A DNA stretch of 64,000 nt from Bradyrhizobium manausense (lineage in GTDB: Bacteria > Pseudomonadota > Alphaproteobacteria > Rhizobiales > Xanthobacteraceae), in contig NZ_JAFCJI010000005.1 in NCBI RefSeq assembly GCF_018131105.1, positions 1 through 64,000 on the forward strand, given 5' to 3'. Position 1 is the stretch's first letter, and each line of letters starts with the position of its first letter. The notes below the pieces were generated by a model. That model saw nothing but the letters and a program-made list of their open reading frames with translations, did no database searches and was not told the DNA's origin. Positions 33,122 to 41,564 of the stretch are shown piece after piece. The position numbers were made by a program, and so were the translations under genes.

Positions 33122-34597
33122 GTGACGAACTCCGATCTGAACGAGCCATCAGATAAACCGGCACCTGAAAGTGATCCGCCCGAAAAGGTGCTGCCAGACC
33201 GCAATTTCAAACGCCGGCTTTGGGCACGCTTGCAGTCCGTCGGCGGCGCGCTTGCCTCGATTGCTGCCGCGGGTGCGGTGGCAGGCGGCCTCGTGGGCTA
33301 TTGGAATGTATGGAAGACGGTCCGCACTGACGTTCTTCCGGAAAAACAAAAGATACAGGCAGAGGCTGCGGCTCGGCCCGCCATTGTTCCTCGCCTTTCG
33401 CTTGTCGTGCTCCCATTTGCGAACCTCAACAATGATCCGGAGCAGGACTATTTTGCCGACGGTATCGCGACTGACCTGACGACCGATATTGCGCAAATGC
33501 CCGGCGCGTTTGTGATCGGGCGCGGGACGGCGTTTACCTATAAGAACAAACAGGTCGATCCTAAGTCGCTCGGCAGGGACCTTGGCATTCGCTGGGCCGT
33601 ACAGGGCACGGTGCAGAGAGCCGGAGATCAAGTCCGTATGAATGTGTCACTGGTCGACCTGGCGACCGGCCGCGACATCTGGTCGGACCGTTTGGGCGGC
33701 GATCGGACGAACCTTGCGGCCTTGCAGGAGGAGGTTACGGCGCGGCTCTCCCGCTCTCTCAACATTCAACTCGTCGAAGCCGAAAGCCGGCGCAGCCAAA
33801 CGGACAAGTCGGTGAATCCAGACGCCGTGGATTTCGCCATGCGTGGCTGGGCAAAAACTTATGAGCCGCTGGCCAACGCAACGAACGCTCAGGCAAAAGA
33901 GTTGTTCGTCAGCGCGCTGCGTCTCGATCCGGACAACCTAGACGCGATGCTTGGAAAAGCGTGGTGCATAACCCGTGACTTGGCCAACGGATGGTCTACG
34001 TCCGTGGTCGAGGACAAAGCGGTCGCAACCAAGCTACTTGATCAAGTTCTTGCAAAACGACCGGCGACCGCAAACGCGCGCATAGCCATGGGAAACATTC
34101 TTCTAAACGGAAGTCCCGAGGAAGCGCTGTCTGAATTCAACGCAGCTTTGGAAATCGACCCCAATTCACCGGTCGCTTACGCATACAAAGGAATCGCACT
34201 TGTCACTGCGGGACGCGCGCGCGAAGCGTTCGCGCCACTCCAGATCGCTTTGCGCTTAAGCCCCAAAGATCCGACCGCTAGCAATTGGCACTTCTTCCTC
34301 TGTCATGCTCAGATGCATGTGCGCCAATATGACGAAGCTATTGAGGAATGCAGGCGCTCGATCAACCTGAACAAGCTAAACTGGTTTCCGTATGTGGATC
34401 TGGTTTCAGTTTATGCAACCAAAGGCCAACTGGACATGGCCCAGCAAAAGTTGGCCGAATTGAATGAAATCCGACCGGACTTCTCGGTCCAGTGGTACCG
34501 GCAAGCGGGCTACGCACGTTCGAACAATCCGCAGTATCGTCGCGAGTTAGACGGCATCCTCAATGGGCTCACAAGGGCTGGCGTTCGCGAGGAATGA
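33122..34597 (+). CDS. TolB-like domain and TPR membrane-anchored protein
   Basis: A 491-residue protein: a cytoplasmic tail, one membrane segment (about residues 38-58, ALASIAAAGAVAGGLVGYW), a TolB-N/FlgO-like domain (LSLVVLPFANLNNDPEQDYF, FVIGRGTAFTYK, YK..GRDLGIRWAVQGTVQR) and about six TPR units to the C-terminus. It closely resembles residues 200-600 of the convergent gene at 34778-36565, but the adenylate cyclase domain is replaced by the tail and membrane anchor. The GTG at 33122 follows GGAGGCGGAG. Function unknown; it may sense or scaffold with the cyclase paralogue. Confidence 0.8.
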   Translation: MTNSDLNEPSDKPAPESDPPEKVLPDRNFKRRLWARLQSVGGALASIAAAGAVAGGLVGYWNVWKTVRTDVLPEKQKIQAEAAARPAIVPRLSLVVLPFANLNNDPEQDYFADGIATDLTTDIAQMPGAFVIGRGTAFTYKNKQVDPKSLGRDLGIRWAVQGTVQRAGDQVRMNVSLVDLATGRDIWSDRLGGDRTNLAALQEEVTARLSRSLNIQLVEAESRRSQTDKSVNPDAVDFAMRGWAKTYEPLANATNAQAKELFVSALRLDPDNLDAMLGKAWCITRDLANGWSTSVVEDKAVATKLLDQVLAKRPATANARIAMGNILLNGSPEEALSEFNAALEIDPNSPVAYAYKGIALVTAGRAREAFAPLQIALRLSPKDPTASNWHFFLCHAQMHVRQYDEAIEECRRSINLNKLNWFPYVDLVSVYATKGQLDMAQQKLAELNEIRPDFSVQWYRQAGYARSNNPQYRRELDGILNGLTRAGVREE

Positions 34598-34658
34598 GGC
34601 GACAATCGGATATGCCGGGACTTCTTTGACTCCTTACGGGGAGCCACGAAGAAACGAC

Positions 34659-34777
34659 CATGTCGCCTTCTGGCCCATCGCTTCCGTTGACGTGGTGCCG
34701 CTATATGTCGGTTTACAGGGGTAGACCGGAAGTTTGCTGCCGAGCGCTAGACCGACGCTTTTGACCCAGAGCCGACA
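34659..34777. repeat. Accessory-block repeat, copy d (best full copy)
   Basis: Left end CATGTCGCCTTCTGGCCCAT, inner ATATGTCGGTTTACAGGGG and TAGACCGGAAG, right end GCTTTTGACCCAGAGCCGAC. It fills most of the space between two convergent genes and abuts the stop codon of the cyclase gene at 34778. Confidence 0.7.
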
Positions 34778-36565
34778 TCACTCGTTCGGCACTCCGGCCA
34801 AGTGAAACCCCTTTACAGCGCGCTTGGCACCTTCGAGAAACGCCGGATTGTTGCTTACTGAAAAGCTCTTGAAGCGTTTGATAGTAAACGTCGGATTCAG
34901 CGCAAGCCCCACTTGCACGGCAGCCCGCGCCTCTTCCTGCTTGCCGAGAAGCGCGAGCACGGCAGCCAGCCCAAAATGCGACGTGGGATGATTACGGTTG
35001 GCCTCGATGCTGCGGCGGAACCAGCCGAGTGCTTCCTCGTCCGCGCTAACCTGCAACTTGGCGAAGCCGACCATCATCGACCACTGGAAGCTGAGAATAT
35101 CGCGAGGAGAGAGACGAAAAGCTTCACTGACATGAGTCTCAGTCTCTGCTCCGCGCCCCATAAAATACTTGGCCCATCCGATCAACGCATGCGCCTCAGC
35201 AATGTTTCGATCCAGCGCCAATGCTCGTTCGCATTCAGCAAGACCCTGAGCGGCTCGGCAATTACACATGAGTACGCCGCCCAACGCTAAGTGGGCAAAC
35301 GCGTGATTGGGCGCGAGAGACAGCACGCGTCCCAGCGCGGCCTCGGCTGCCACAAGATGCGCGGTTCGTTGGTCGGTGAAGAAGCTACTTCCAACCACAA
35401 GATCGACAAAAGCAATGCCGACCATCGCTTCGATATTTCCAGGATCGAGGAATAACGCCCGTTCAAAGAAAGACCGTGCTTGTTGCATATGTTCAGGCGT
35501 CCACCCCTTGTTCCACGAAGCTTTACCTTGGAAATACAGATCCATTGAACCGCGATGCAAAGATCGTTCTGACCGCTGTGCCTCGAATTCCGTCAGTTGA
35601 GCATTTAGTGCATTGGCGAGATGGGACACGATCTCGTCCTGCATATCGAAGAGATCGGCTATAGGTTTGTCGAAACGCTCGGCCCAAAGGTGGCTGGAAG
35701 TTTCGGCATCAACAAGCTGCACGTTCACTCGAAGCCGCTTCCCGCTTCGCTGGACCGATCCCTCGAGCACATATCGAACGTTTAGCTCTCGGCCGATCTG
35801 CTTGAGATCGACTGCCTTGCCCTTGTAGGTGAATGCAGTGTGTCTGCCGATGACGAACGAGCCGCTGATCCGTGACAAGTCCGTGGTCAGGCTCTCGGTC
35901 AGGCCGTCAACGAAATACTCTTGCTCCGCATCTCCACCGAGATTGGTGAATGGCAGCACAACGATAGAAAGCCGAGGTGGCGAAAACGTCTGTGCGAGGC
36001 CGTAAGCCGGTATCGCCGCGTGGCGTCCATCCGTGAGCGCGGCATAGGTTCGGACCGGGCGGGCAATGTTCTTGAGGTTCTGCTCTCCCAGATCGGCGAA
36101 CTCAACGCCGACCTTCCCGCGGACGTAATCGTAGGCAGCGGACGAGATGCAAATGCCACCGGGCTCTGCGATGCCTTCAAGCCGCGCAGCGATATTTACG
36201 TCGTCCCCGAAAACATCGTGCGGTTCGACAATCACGTCGCCGACATTAATGCCGACGCGGAAAGCAATACGCCTGTCTTCGGCATCGGCGGCTGTAAACT
36301 CTTTGACTCGGGCCTGGAATCGCAAAGCGGCTCGGACCGCTTCGACCGCGCTCGGAAACTCTGCCAGGAGCCCGTCGCCGGTGTTCTTCACGATGCGACC
36401 ACCGTATTCTGCGATAGCGGGCTCGACGCTTTCGGCGAGAATGGTCATCAGCTTGGCGTGTGTAGCCTCTTCGTCCTTGTGCATTAGGCGCGAATAGCCG
36501 GACGCGTCGGCCGCCAGTATTGCCGACAACCTGCGCTTGATCCGAGCTGGCAGCTGTGGCGCCAT
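34778..36565 (-). CDS. Class III adenylate cyclase with TolB-like and TPR regions
   Basis: A 595-residue protein. Residues 10-180 form a class III cyclase: ILAADASGYSRLMHKDE (first metal aspartate), GRIVKNTGDGLLAEFPS (second), VGINVGDVI and FGDDVNIAARLEGIA (transition-state Asn and Arg). All catalytic residues are present, so cAMP production is likely. A TolB-N/FlgO-like region follows (LSIVVLPFTNLGGDAEQEYF) and then TPRs. This architecture is expanded in Bradyrhizobium. The ATG at 36565 follows CAGGAG; upstream in-frame codons to 36625 are atypical. It is convergent with a cyclase-less paralogue. Confidence 0.9.
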   Translation of the reverse strand: MAPQLPARIKRRLSAILAADASGYSRLMHKDEEATHAKLMTILAESVEPAIAEYGGRIVKNTGDGLLAEFPSAVEAVRAALRFQARVKEFTAADAEDRRIAFRVGINVGDVIVEPHDVFGDDVNIAARLEGIAEPGGICISSAAYDYVRGKVGVEFADLGEQNLKNIARPVRTYAALTDGRHAAIPAYGLAQTFSPPRLSIVVLPFTNLGGDAEQEYFVDGLTESLTTDLSRISGSFVIGRHTAFTYKGKAVDLKQIGRELNVRYVLEGSVQRSGKRLRVNVQLVDAETSSHLWAERFDKPIADLFDMQDEIVSHLANALNAQLTEFEAQRSERSLHRGSMDLYFQGKASWNKGWTPEHMQQARSFFERALFLDPGNIEAMVGIAFVDLVVGSSFFTDQRTAHLVAAEAALGRVLSLAPNHAFAHLALGGVLMCNCRAAQGLAECERALALDRNIAEAHALIGWAKYFMGRGAETETHVSEAFRLSPRDILSFQWSMMVGFAKLQVSADEEALGWFRRSIEANRNHPTSHFGLAAVLALLGKQEEARAAVQVGLALNPTFTIKRFKSFSVSNNPAFLEGAKRAVKGFHLAGVPNE

Positions 36566-36911
36566 GATCGACAACTCCTGTCCGGCACATTTGTACGCTC
36601 GGTCTTCGGCCGTACCAACGCGCAACTGCTCCCCGCCCAGGAAGCATTCACCCGCGGTCTAACAAAACGACAGCCGGGCTGACCTTGTTGGCAGTGTCCC
36701 GAGGGACGCTGAGGAATTTCCCTTATGGGCGTGGCTGACCTAGGCCCGGAGCGCGGCGATGTCCGCTTCCGAGAGATGACCAGACCATGGGCATGCTGGC
36801 TGCCGAGGGCAGCCTTTGACCCGAAAGGGACATCGGCAGCACGACCGAGCCGCGTGAGCGCCGGGCGCCTGCGGCGCATGGAGCCAGCACGAACGCAAGC
36901 GAGGGCGCTCT
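36566..36911. other. 346-bp region between cyclase start and HxlR stop
   Basis: It contains repeat copy e and GC-rich DNA with no convincing reading frame. The promoter of the cyclase gene must lie at its left end, and the 3-prime end of the minus-strand HxlR gene is at its right. Confidence 0.5.
36759..36833. repeat. Accessory-block repeat, copy e (shortened)
   Basis: GATGTCCGCTTCCGAGAGAT at the left and CCTTTGACCCGAAAGGGACAT at the right, with AGACCATGGGCATGCTGGCT between. The ends keep the inverted GATGTCC / GGGACATC symmetry best of all copies; the core is reduced to about 75 bp. Confidence 0.6.
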
Positions 36912-37610
36912 CTAGGCAATCTTCTTCTCGACCTTCGCGAAGGCGCTTAGCTTCAGCCAGGCCCGCAGGCCGGCGCAAAGGCCGGTGCTTCCCGTCAAGA
37001 GGATTCGACCGTTTTCACACGCCGCGCCGATATCAATGTATCCGAGCCAAATCTCGGTCATCGTCCGCAGATCCGTCGCTACATACAGGTCGACCTCGAA
37101 GCCAGGATCCAGGAGACATAGGTCGACCTCCTTGCCCGGTTCCACCACAAGCCAGTAGTTGCGCTCTAACGCCGGCCGGTCGTTGAACATGAACTGGATC
37201 GTGGAGCGGCGAGGCGGCATTGGATCGGTGTTTATGTTGCGTCTGATGTCCCACATCAGCAGATTGGCATCGAGCTGCTTTAGCGTAGCCTCGGCCGTAA
37301 CCCATCGATGTCCCCAGACGCCGATCGCCTCGATGATGGGACGCAGCTCCCGTCCCGCTTCGGTCAGCCGATATTCATACGCACCCTGCTCACGCTCCAC
37401 GGCGACGCGCGCGACAATGCCGGCAGCCTCGAGCTCCTTCAAACGCTTGGATAGCAGCGCCGGCGACATGCTCGGGACGCCGCGCCGCAACTCGTTGAAG
37501 CGGGTCGATCCAAGCACAAGTTCGCGGAGTACGAGGAGCGTCCAGCGCGAGCAGACTATTTCTGCTGCCATCGAAACGGGGCAGAACTGATTGTAGCCGC
37601 TGTCCGACAT
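36912..37610 (-). CDS. HxlR-type winged-helix regulator with C-terminal SCP2-like domain
   Basis: A 232-residue protein. Residues 5-100 are an HxlR helix-turn-helix (CPVSMAAEIVCSRWTLLVLRE, then FNELRRGVPSMSPALLSKRLKELE) with a cysteine at the usual redox-sensing place. Residues 120-225 resemble a sterol-carrier-like ligand domain (IQFMFND, YWLVVEPGKEVDLCLLDPG, GRILLTGSTGLC). It is divergent from a methyltransferase gene that it may control. The ATG at 37610 begins the conserved part; the open frame upstream covers the promoter. Confidence 0.85.
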   Translation of the reverse strand: MSDSGYNQFCPVSMAAEIVCSRWTLLVLRELVLGSTRFNELRRGVPSMSPALLSKRLKELEAAGIVARVAVEREQGAYEYRLTEAGRELRPIIEAIGVWGHRWVTAEATLKQLDANLLMWDIRRNINTDPMPPRRSTIQFMFNDRPALERNYWLVVEPGKEVDLCLLDPGFEVDLYVATDLRTMTEIWLGYIDIGAACENGRILLTGSTGLCAGLRAWLKLSAFAKVEKKIA

Positions 37611-37670
37611 TCCAGCGTCCTCCGACCAAGAGTGTTGTGACAAACAGGAGTACGACCGGCGCAGCACGTT

Positions 37671-37716
37671 GGCCAGTTCAGATTCTGTACCGGCCAGATT
37701 CAGATCCAGAACTGGC
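37671..37716. promoter_or_regulatory. Paired repeats in the HxlR/methyltransferase divergent promoter
   Basis: GGCCAGTTCAGAT (37671) and GGCCAGATTCAGAT (37692) are direct repeats 21 bp apart, two helical turns. GCCAGTTC (37672-37679) and GAACTGGC (37709-37716) form an exact inverted pair. The arrangement suits a dimeric HxlR protein binding its own divergent promoter. Confidence 0.45.
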
Positions 37717-37824
37717 GGTTTTGAAGGCTGCCGTGAGACATCTCCCCTCGGCTCCGCAATGCGAGGCCGGTGCCTGCGGGCCGAGTTCCCAAACAAAGAG
37801 AGTCCCTGAAAGAAGGAGACGACC

Positions 37825-38640
37825 ATGTCAGTTGCAACGATGCCCCTCGACTATGCTGCCATCAAGAAACGTCAGCACGCCGTCTGGTCGTCCGGCGATT
37901 ATGCGACAATCGGGATGACCCTTCAGATCGTCGGCGAGCGATTGTGCGAGGCAATCGACATGCGCGCCGGAGGCAGGGTCCTCGATGTCGCTGCTGGAAA
38001 CGGGAATGCGACGCTTGCCGCGGCGCGCCGCTTCGCACATGTGACCTCAACAGACTATGTCGAAGCCCATCTCGAGCAAGGCAGGGAGCGGGCCGCCGCC
38101 GAACGCTTCAGCGTCGATTTTCGGCAGGCTGACGCCGAAGCGCTGCCGTTTCCTGACGGCAGCTTTGACATGGCGTTATCTACCTTCGGGGTCATGTTTA
38201 CGCCGAACCAAGAGAAGGCGGCCGCCGAGCTCATTCGAGTGGTATGCCGAGGCGGAAAGATCGGGTTCGCGAACTGGACACCGGATGGATTCGTCGGCCG
38301 GCTGCTGAAAATCGTGGGCAAGTACATGCCTGCGCCGGCCGGCCTCAGGCCAAGCGTTCTCTGGGGCACGTCGGCGCGCCTTGCGGAGCTGTTTCCAGGA
38401 CATGAGATCAACGCAACGGAACAGACGTTCACCTTCCGTTACGCCTCTCCAGAGCATTGGCTCAACGTCTTTCGCACGAGCTATGGTCCGACCAACCGCG
38501 CGTTTGCGGCGCTGGAGGGCGAGAGGGCCGTTGCGCTGGAAGCTGACATTCTCGATCTGCTTGAGAGATCGAATTGGGGCGGCAGCAATAGCCTCGTGAT
38601 CCCTGGGACCTATCTCGAAGCTGTGATTACGAGAAACTGA
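37825..38640 (+). CDS. Class I SAM-dependent methyltransferase
   Basis: A 271-residue protein of the UbiE/COQ5-like methyltransferase group. VLDVAAGNGNATLAAARR is the SAM-binding motif I, STDYVEAHLEQGR the acidic strand, QADAEALPFPDGSFDMALSTFGVMF motifs II-III. The acceptor is unknown. The ATG at 37825 follows AAGGAGAC. It is divergent from an HxlR regulator, so it is probably induced by a small molecule. Confidence 0.88.
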   Translation: MSVATMPLDYAAIKKRQHAVWSSGDYATIGMTLQIVGERLCEAIDMRAGGRVLDVAAGNGNATLAAARRFAHVTSTDYVEAHLEQGRERAAAERFSVDFRQADAEALPFPDGSFDMALSTFGVMFTPNQEKAAAELIRVVCRGGKIGFANWTPDGFVGRLLKIVGKYMPAPAGLRPSVLWGTSARLAELFPGHEINATEQTFTFRYASPEHWLNVFRTSYGPTNRAFAALEGERAVALEADILDLLERSNWGGSNSLVIPGTYLEAVITRN

Positions 38641-38704
38641 GGCGATGCCAAGCGAGCGGCTGGACAGGCGCAAGGATTCAGCCGCTCCAGGAGACTAACG
38701 CCAG

Positions 38705-38823
38705 GACCGCTTCTGGCCCCTTGCCGAACAAAGTTGAGGCTCGTTGCCATGTCGGCTATCGGCGGCAGACCGGCAGGTTCGTCTTGCAAGGTGTTGGCGT
38801 CAACTCATCTGACCCAGCAGGAC
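38705..38823. repeat. Accessory-block repeat, copy f
   Basis: Left end GGACCGCTTCTGGCCCCTTG, inner CCATGTCGGCTATCGG and CAGACCGGCAGG, right end ATCTGACCCAGCAGGACG. The right end overlaps the last codons of the small membrane protein at 38800-38967, so the repeat appears to have supplied that protein's C-terminus. Confidence 0.65.
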
Positions 38824-38967
38824 GAACGCATTGGCAAAGGCCGGATAGTGTATCAGCAACAGGCTGATTAACGAGGGCACAATCGAAAACACCACGATCG
38901 GTCCGAGGCGAGAGATCTGGGCAGGTTGTCGCCGCGCCGGCAGATCGGTGGGCACTGGCATCTCCAT
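38800..38967 (-). CDS. Small membrane protein, probable MFS transporter small subunit
   Basis: A 55-residue protein with a polar N-terminus (MEMPVPTDLPARRQP) and one membrane helix (IVVFSIVPSLISLLLIHY). It begins 31 bp after the stop codon of the oxalate/formate-type MFS gene and is on the same strand. Small one-helix proteins accompany OxlT-like transporters in many proteobacteria and are annotated as small subunits. The last residues coincide with repeat copy f. Confidence 0.7.
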   Translation of the reverse strand: MEMPVPTDLPARRQPAQISRLGPIVVFSIVPSLISLLLIHYPAFANAFVLLGQMS

Positions 38968-38998
38968 CAAACGGAAGAGCTGGCGTGCGCGGCCGGCG

Positions 38999-40336
38999 CT
39001 ATGATCCGACGGCACGCCGCCGCGGCACCGCCTCATCGGGATAGGCGTTCTCCGCAGATGTGGATTGTCCCGGCAGCGTGAGCCTGGCCGCGATCACCGG
39101 CTTTAGCACAAAGAAGCCGAGCAGCGCCGCTGCCACGTTCATGCCGCAGCCAACGGCGTAGACCGCATGCCAACTACCGGTCCACTGTGTCAGCACATTG
39201 CCGAGCGGCACCAGCAGCGAGGCGACGCCCTTGGCCGTATACATGATGCCGTAATTGACGGTGACGTATTGGCGGCCGAACGCGTCGCCGACAGTGGCGG
39301 CGAACAGGCTGAAAATGTCGCCCCAGAAGAGGAATACGAGCGCGTCGGTGACGATGAATGACATTGGGGTCGTGCCGAAGAAGCCGAAGGCTGCCAGGCA
39401 GACCGCTTCGATGGCGAACGCGATCCCCATCATGTTGGCGCGCCCGATATGATCGGAAATCCAGCCATTGAGCGGCCGGCCAACGCCATTGGTGACGTTG
39501 TGCGCGGTCAATGCAGCAACGATCGCCGGCATGCTGAAGCCGAAGATGATGACGGTGGCATCGGCAATTCCACGCTCCTTGGCAATCGGCGCGAGCTGCG
39601 CGGCCGACATCAGACCTCCGGCCGCGACCAGAAAGAACATCAGGTACATGATCCAGAAGATCGGCGAGCGCACCGCCTCCTGCGGCGGCACATCACGCGT
39701 GCCCTGCGCCACCTTGATCGTGGAGACCGCGGGAAGGTCCTCGGCTGCCGGTGCCCGGAGGAAGTTGGCGACAACGACGATGATCACTCCATAGATGATC
39801 GCGAACACGAGGAAGGTGTGCTGGTATCCGCTGGTCTCGATCATGGAGCGGATCGGCGCGATCGTAATCGCGGCTCCAGCTCCAAAGCCGGCAGCGGTCA
39901 GTCCGCCGCACAGGCCGCGCTTGTCGGGGAACCATTTCAGCGCGTTGCCGACGCAGGTGCCGTACACCGCGCCGCCGGCGAAGCCTGCAATCGCGCCGCC
40001 GAGATAGAGCATACCGAGCGTGGTCGCGCGCGAGTCTACGAACCATGCAAGAAAGGTCGCGACGCCCCCGGCCAGCACCATCCAGCGGGGGCCGATGCGG
40101 TCGACTATGAGACCCTCGAACGGCACAAGCCAGGTCTCAAGCAGGATGAAGATCGAGAATGCAATCTGGATCTCGGCCTTGCTCCATCCCCATTGATGCT
40201 GGATCGGCAGCACGAAGAGCGTCCAGCCATATTGCAGGTTGGCAACGCTTGCCATGCAGATGATGCCAAGGCCGAGCTGTACCCAGCGGGTCGAGTTGTG
40301 AATGGGGGCGGACGTTGTAGTGGACGTAGCAGACAT
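38999..40336 (-). CDS. MFS transporter, oxalate/formate antiporter type
   Basis: A 445-residue protein with twelve membrane helices. NLQYGWTLFVLPIQHQWGWS and the DRIGPRWMVLAGG loop followed by GTCVGNALKWFPDKRGLCGGLTAAGFGAG are typical of the OxlT subgroup of the MFS. Members exchange oxalate for formate or move related acids. The downstream small membrane protein supports the assignment. It is divergent from a Crp/Fnr regulator with 224 bp between starts. No oxalate-degrading genes are in the window, so the substrate is inferred. Confidence 0.85.
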   Translation of the reverse strand: MSATSTTTSAPIHNSTRWVQLGLGIICMASVANLQYGWTLFVLPIQHQWGWSKAEIQIAFSIFILLETWLVPFEGLIVDRIGPRWMVLAGGVATFLAWFVDSRATTLGMLYLGGAIAGFAGGAVYGTCVGNALKWFPDKRGLCGGLTAAGFGAGAAITIAPIRSMIETSGYQHTFLVFAIIYGVIIVVVANFLRAPAAEDLPAVSTIKVAQGTRDVPPQEAVRSPIFWIMYLMFFLVAAGGLMSAAQLAPIAKERGIADATVIIFGFSMPAIVAALTAHNVTNGVGRPLNGWISDHIGRANMMGIAFAIEAVCLAAFGFFGTTPMSFIVTDALVFLFWGDIFSLFAATVGDAFGRQYVTVNYGIMYTAKGVASLLVPLGNVLTQWTGSWHAVYAVGCGMNVAAALLGFFVLKPVIAARLTLPGQSTSAENAYPDEAVPRRRAVGS

Positions 40337-40409
40337 CGGCGCGATCTCCAGGATCGAAAGCCGGACTCGTCGTGTGGAACAGGCCGGCTACCTGGAGAGG
40401 AGAATGGGT

Positions 40410-40480
40410 CGTTTGGACGCGTCGCGCTTTATCCGCGGGCATTGATCCAGGTTAAGGGGGGCGTTTGACGCGTGGCGTTA
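40410..40480. promoter_or_regulatory. Direct repeats and imperfect FixK-type box between oxlT-like and Crp/Fnr genes
   Basis: CGTTTGGACGCGTCGCG (40410-40426) and CGTTTGACGCGTGGCG (40462-40477) are near-identical direct repeats about 52 bp, five helical turns, apart. Between them TTGATCCAGGTTAA (40442-40455) matches the FixK/FNR pattern TTGAT-N4-ATCAA except in the right half. The sites could be bound by the Crp/Fnr protein encoded at 40561. Confidence 0.45.
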
Positions 40481-40560
40481 GCAGTTCGTCTAGGCGAGGT
40501 CCGCAAATGGAACTTGTCCACGACGTATCCGTTTGAAAGCGGGTTAGCGAGATCATTGAC

Positions 40561-41349
40561 ATGGATCAGGTAAAACGCCGCCGGGTGGGGAGTTCCGCTG
40601 GCGTGCGCCACGCCATTGCTCCCCCCGCGCCGGATCGTTCCGCGCCGTGTCCAATTGACGGCAATCCACGCGTCGGCGCGCTTCTGGGCCAGGCCGATGC
40701 GGCCTTCGCGCGCAGCCTCAGACGTTCAAGCATTCCCAAGGGAAAGGACGTCGTTATCGGGGGTAGCCGCGGCGATTGCGTCTACGTCAATCACGATGGC
40801 TGGCTCGCCCGCTACAAGACCCTGCACAAGGGAACACGGCAAATACTTGACTTCATCCTGCCGGGGCAGGTGTTCGGATTGCCGGCCTGCGTGTTCCAAT
40901 GCGCGCCATATTCGGTTGTCACGGTCACGCGGGCGACTCTCTCCGCGGTGCCGTTCGGGCTCGTTGATACAATGTTCGATCAGGAGCCTGCGCTGGCCAA
41001 AGCGTTGTTCTGGTCGACGATCTATGACGCGGCGATTCTTGGCGAGCACCTTGTCGATGCCGGCCGTCGCTCGGCCTATGAGCGGGTGAGTCATCTGTTG
41101 CTGGAACTGCTCGTGCGACTGAACAGAACGCGCCCGACGACCAAGATGACATTCTCGATGCCGCTGACACAGGAACTGGTCGCCGATGCACTCGGACTGA
41201 CAACAGTTCATGTCAATCGAACCTTTCGAAAATTGCGCGACGACGGCCTGATCGAGGTTGACGGGCGCTCCGTCAGGATCATTTCCTTCGAAGCTTTGTC
41301 GCTGCTGTCGGACTTTGAGCAGACTTATTTGAACGATGTCCGCCCATAG
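40561..41349 (+). CDS. Crp/Fnr-family transcriptional regulator
   Basis: A 262-residue protein with an N-terminal extension of about 40 residues, a cyclic-nucleotide-binding-like beta barrel (ILDFILPGQVFGLPACVFQ) and a Crp-type helix-turn-helix (LTQELVADALGLTTVHVNRTFRKLRDDGLI). The FNR four-cysteine cluster is absent, so it is not an oxygen-sensing iron-sulfur type. It is divergent from the oxalate/formate-type MFS gene and probably controls it. The ligand is unknown. Confidence 0.9.
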   Translation: MDQVKRRRVGSSAGVRHAIAPPAPDRSAPCPIDGNPRVGALLGQADAAFARSLRRSSIPKGKDVVIGGSRGDCVYVNHDGWLARYKTLHKGTRQILDFILPGQVFGLPACVFQCAPYSVVTVTRATLSAVPFGLVDTMFDQEPALAKALFWSTIYDAAILGEHLVDAGRRSAYERVSHLLLELLVRLNRTRPTTKMTFSMPLTQELVADALGLTTVHVNRTFRKLRDDGLIEVDGRSVRIISFEALSLLSDFEQTYLNDVRP

Positions 41350-41376
41350 CAGGCCCATTCGAAGGTTAGCCGGAAA

Positions 41377-41491
41377 GCTCCTCTTGGCCCATCACGACGT
41401 TTGACGCGGCGTCGATGCATGTCGGCTCACAGGATCAGACCGGTATGCAGCCCGGCGCCGGCTTTGCCGCATGACCCATCGCGAACATTGC
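41377..41491. repeat. Accessory-block repeat, copy g
   Basis: Left end CTCCTCTTGGCCCATCACGA, inner GCATGTCGGCTCACAGG and CAGACCGGTATG, right end CGCATGACCCATCGCGAACAT, more degenerate than copies c and d. It is the last copy seen and marks the right border of the accessory block. Confidence 0.6.
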
Positions 41492-41564
41492 GGACCATTT
41501 TGCTGGTGGTTGAAGACGTCTAACCCAGGTAGAGTTGACGAGACACAACTACCAAAGCATCACG

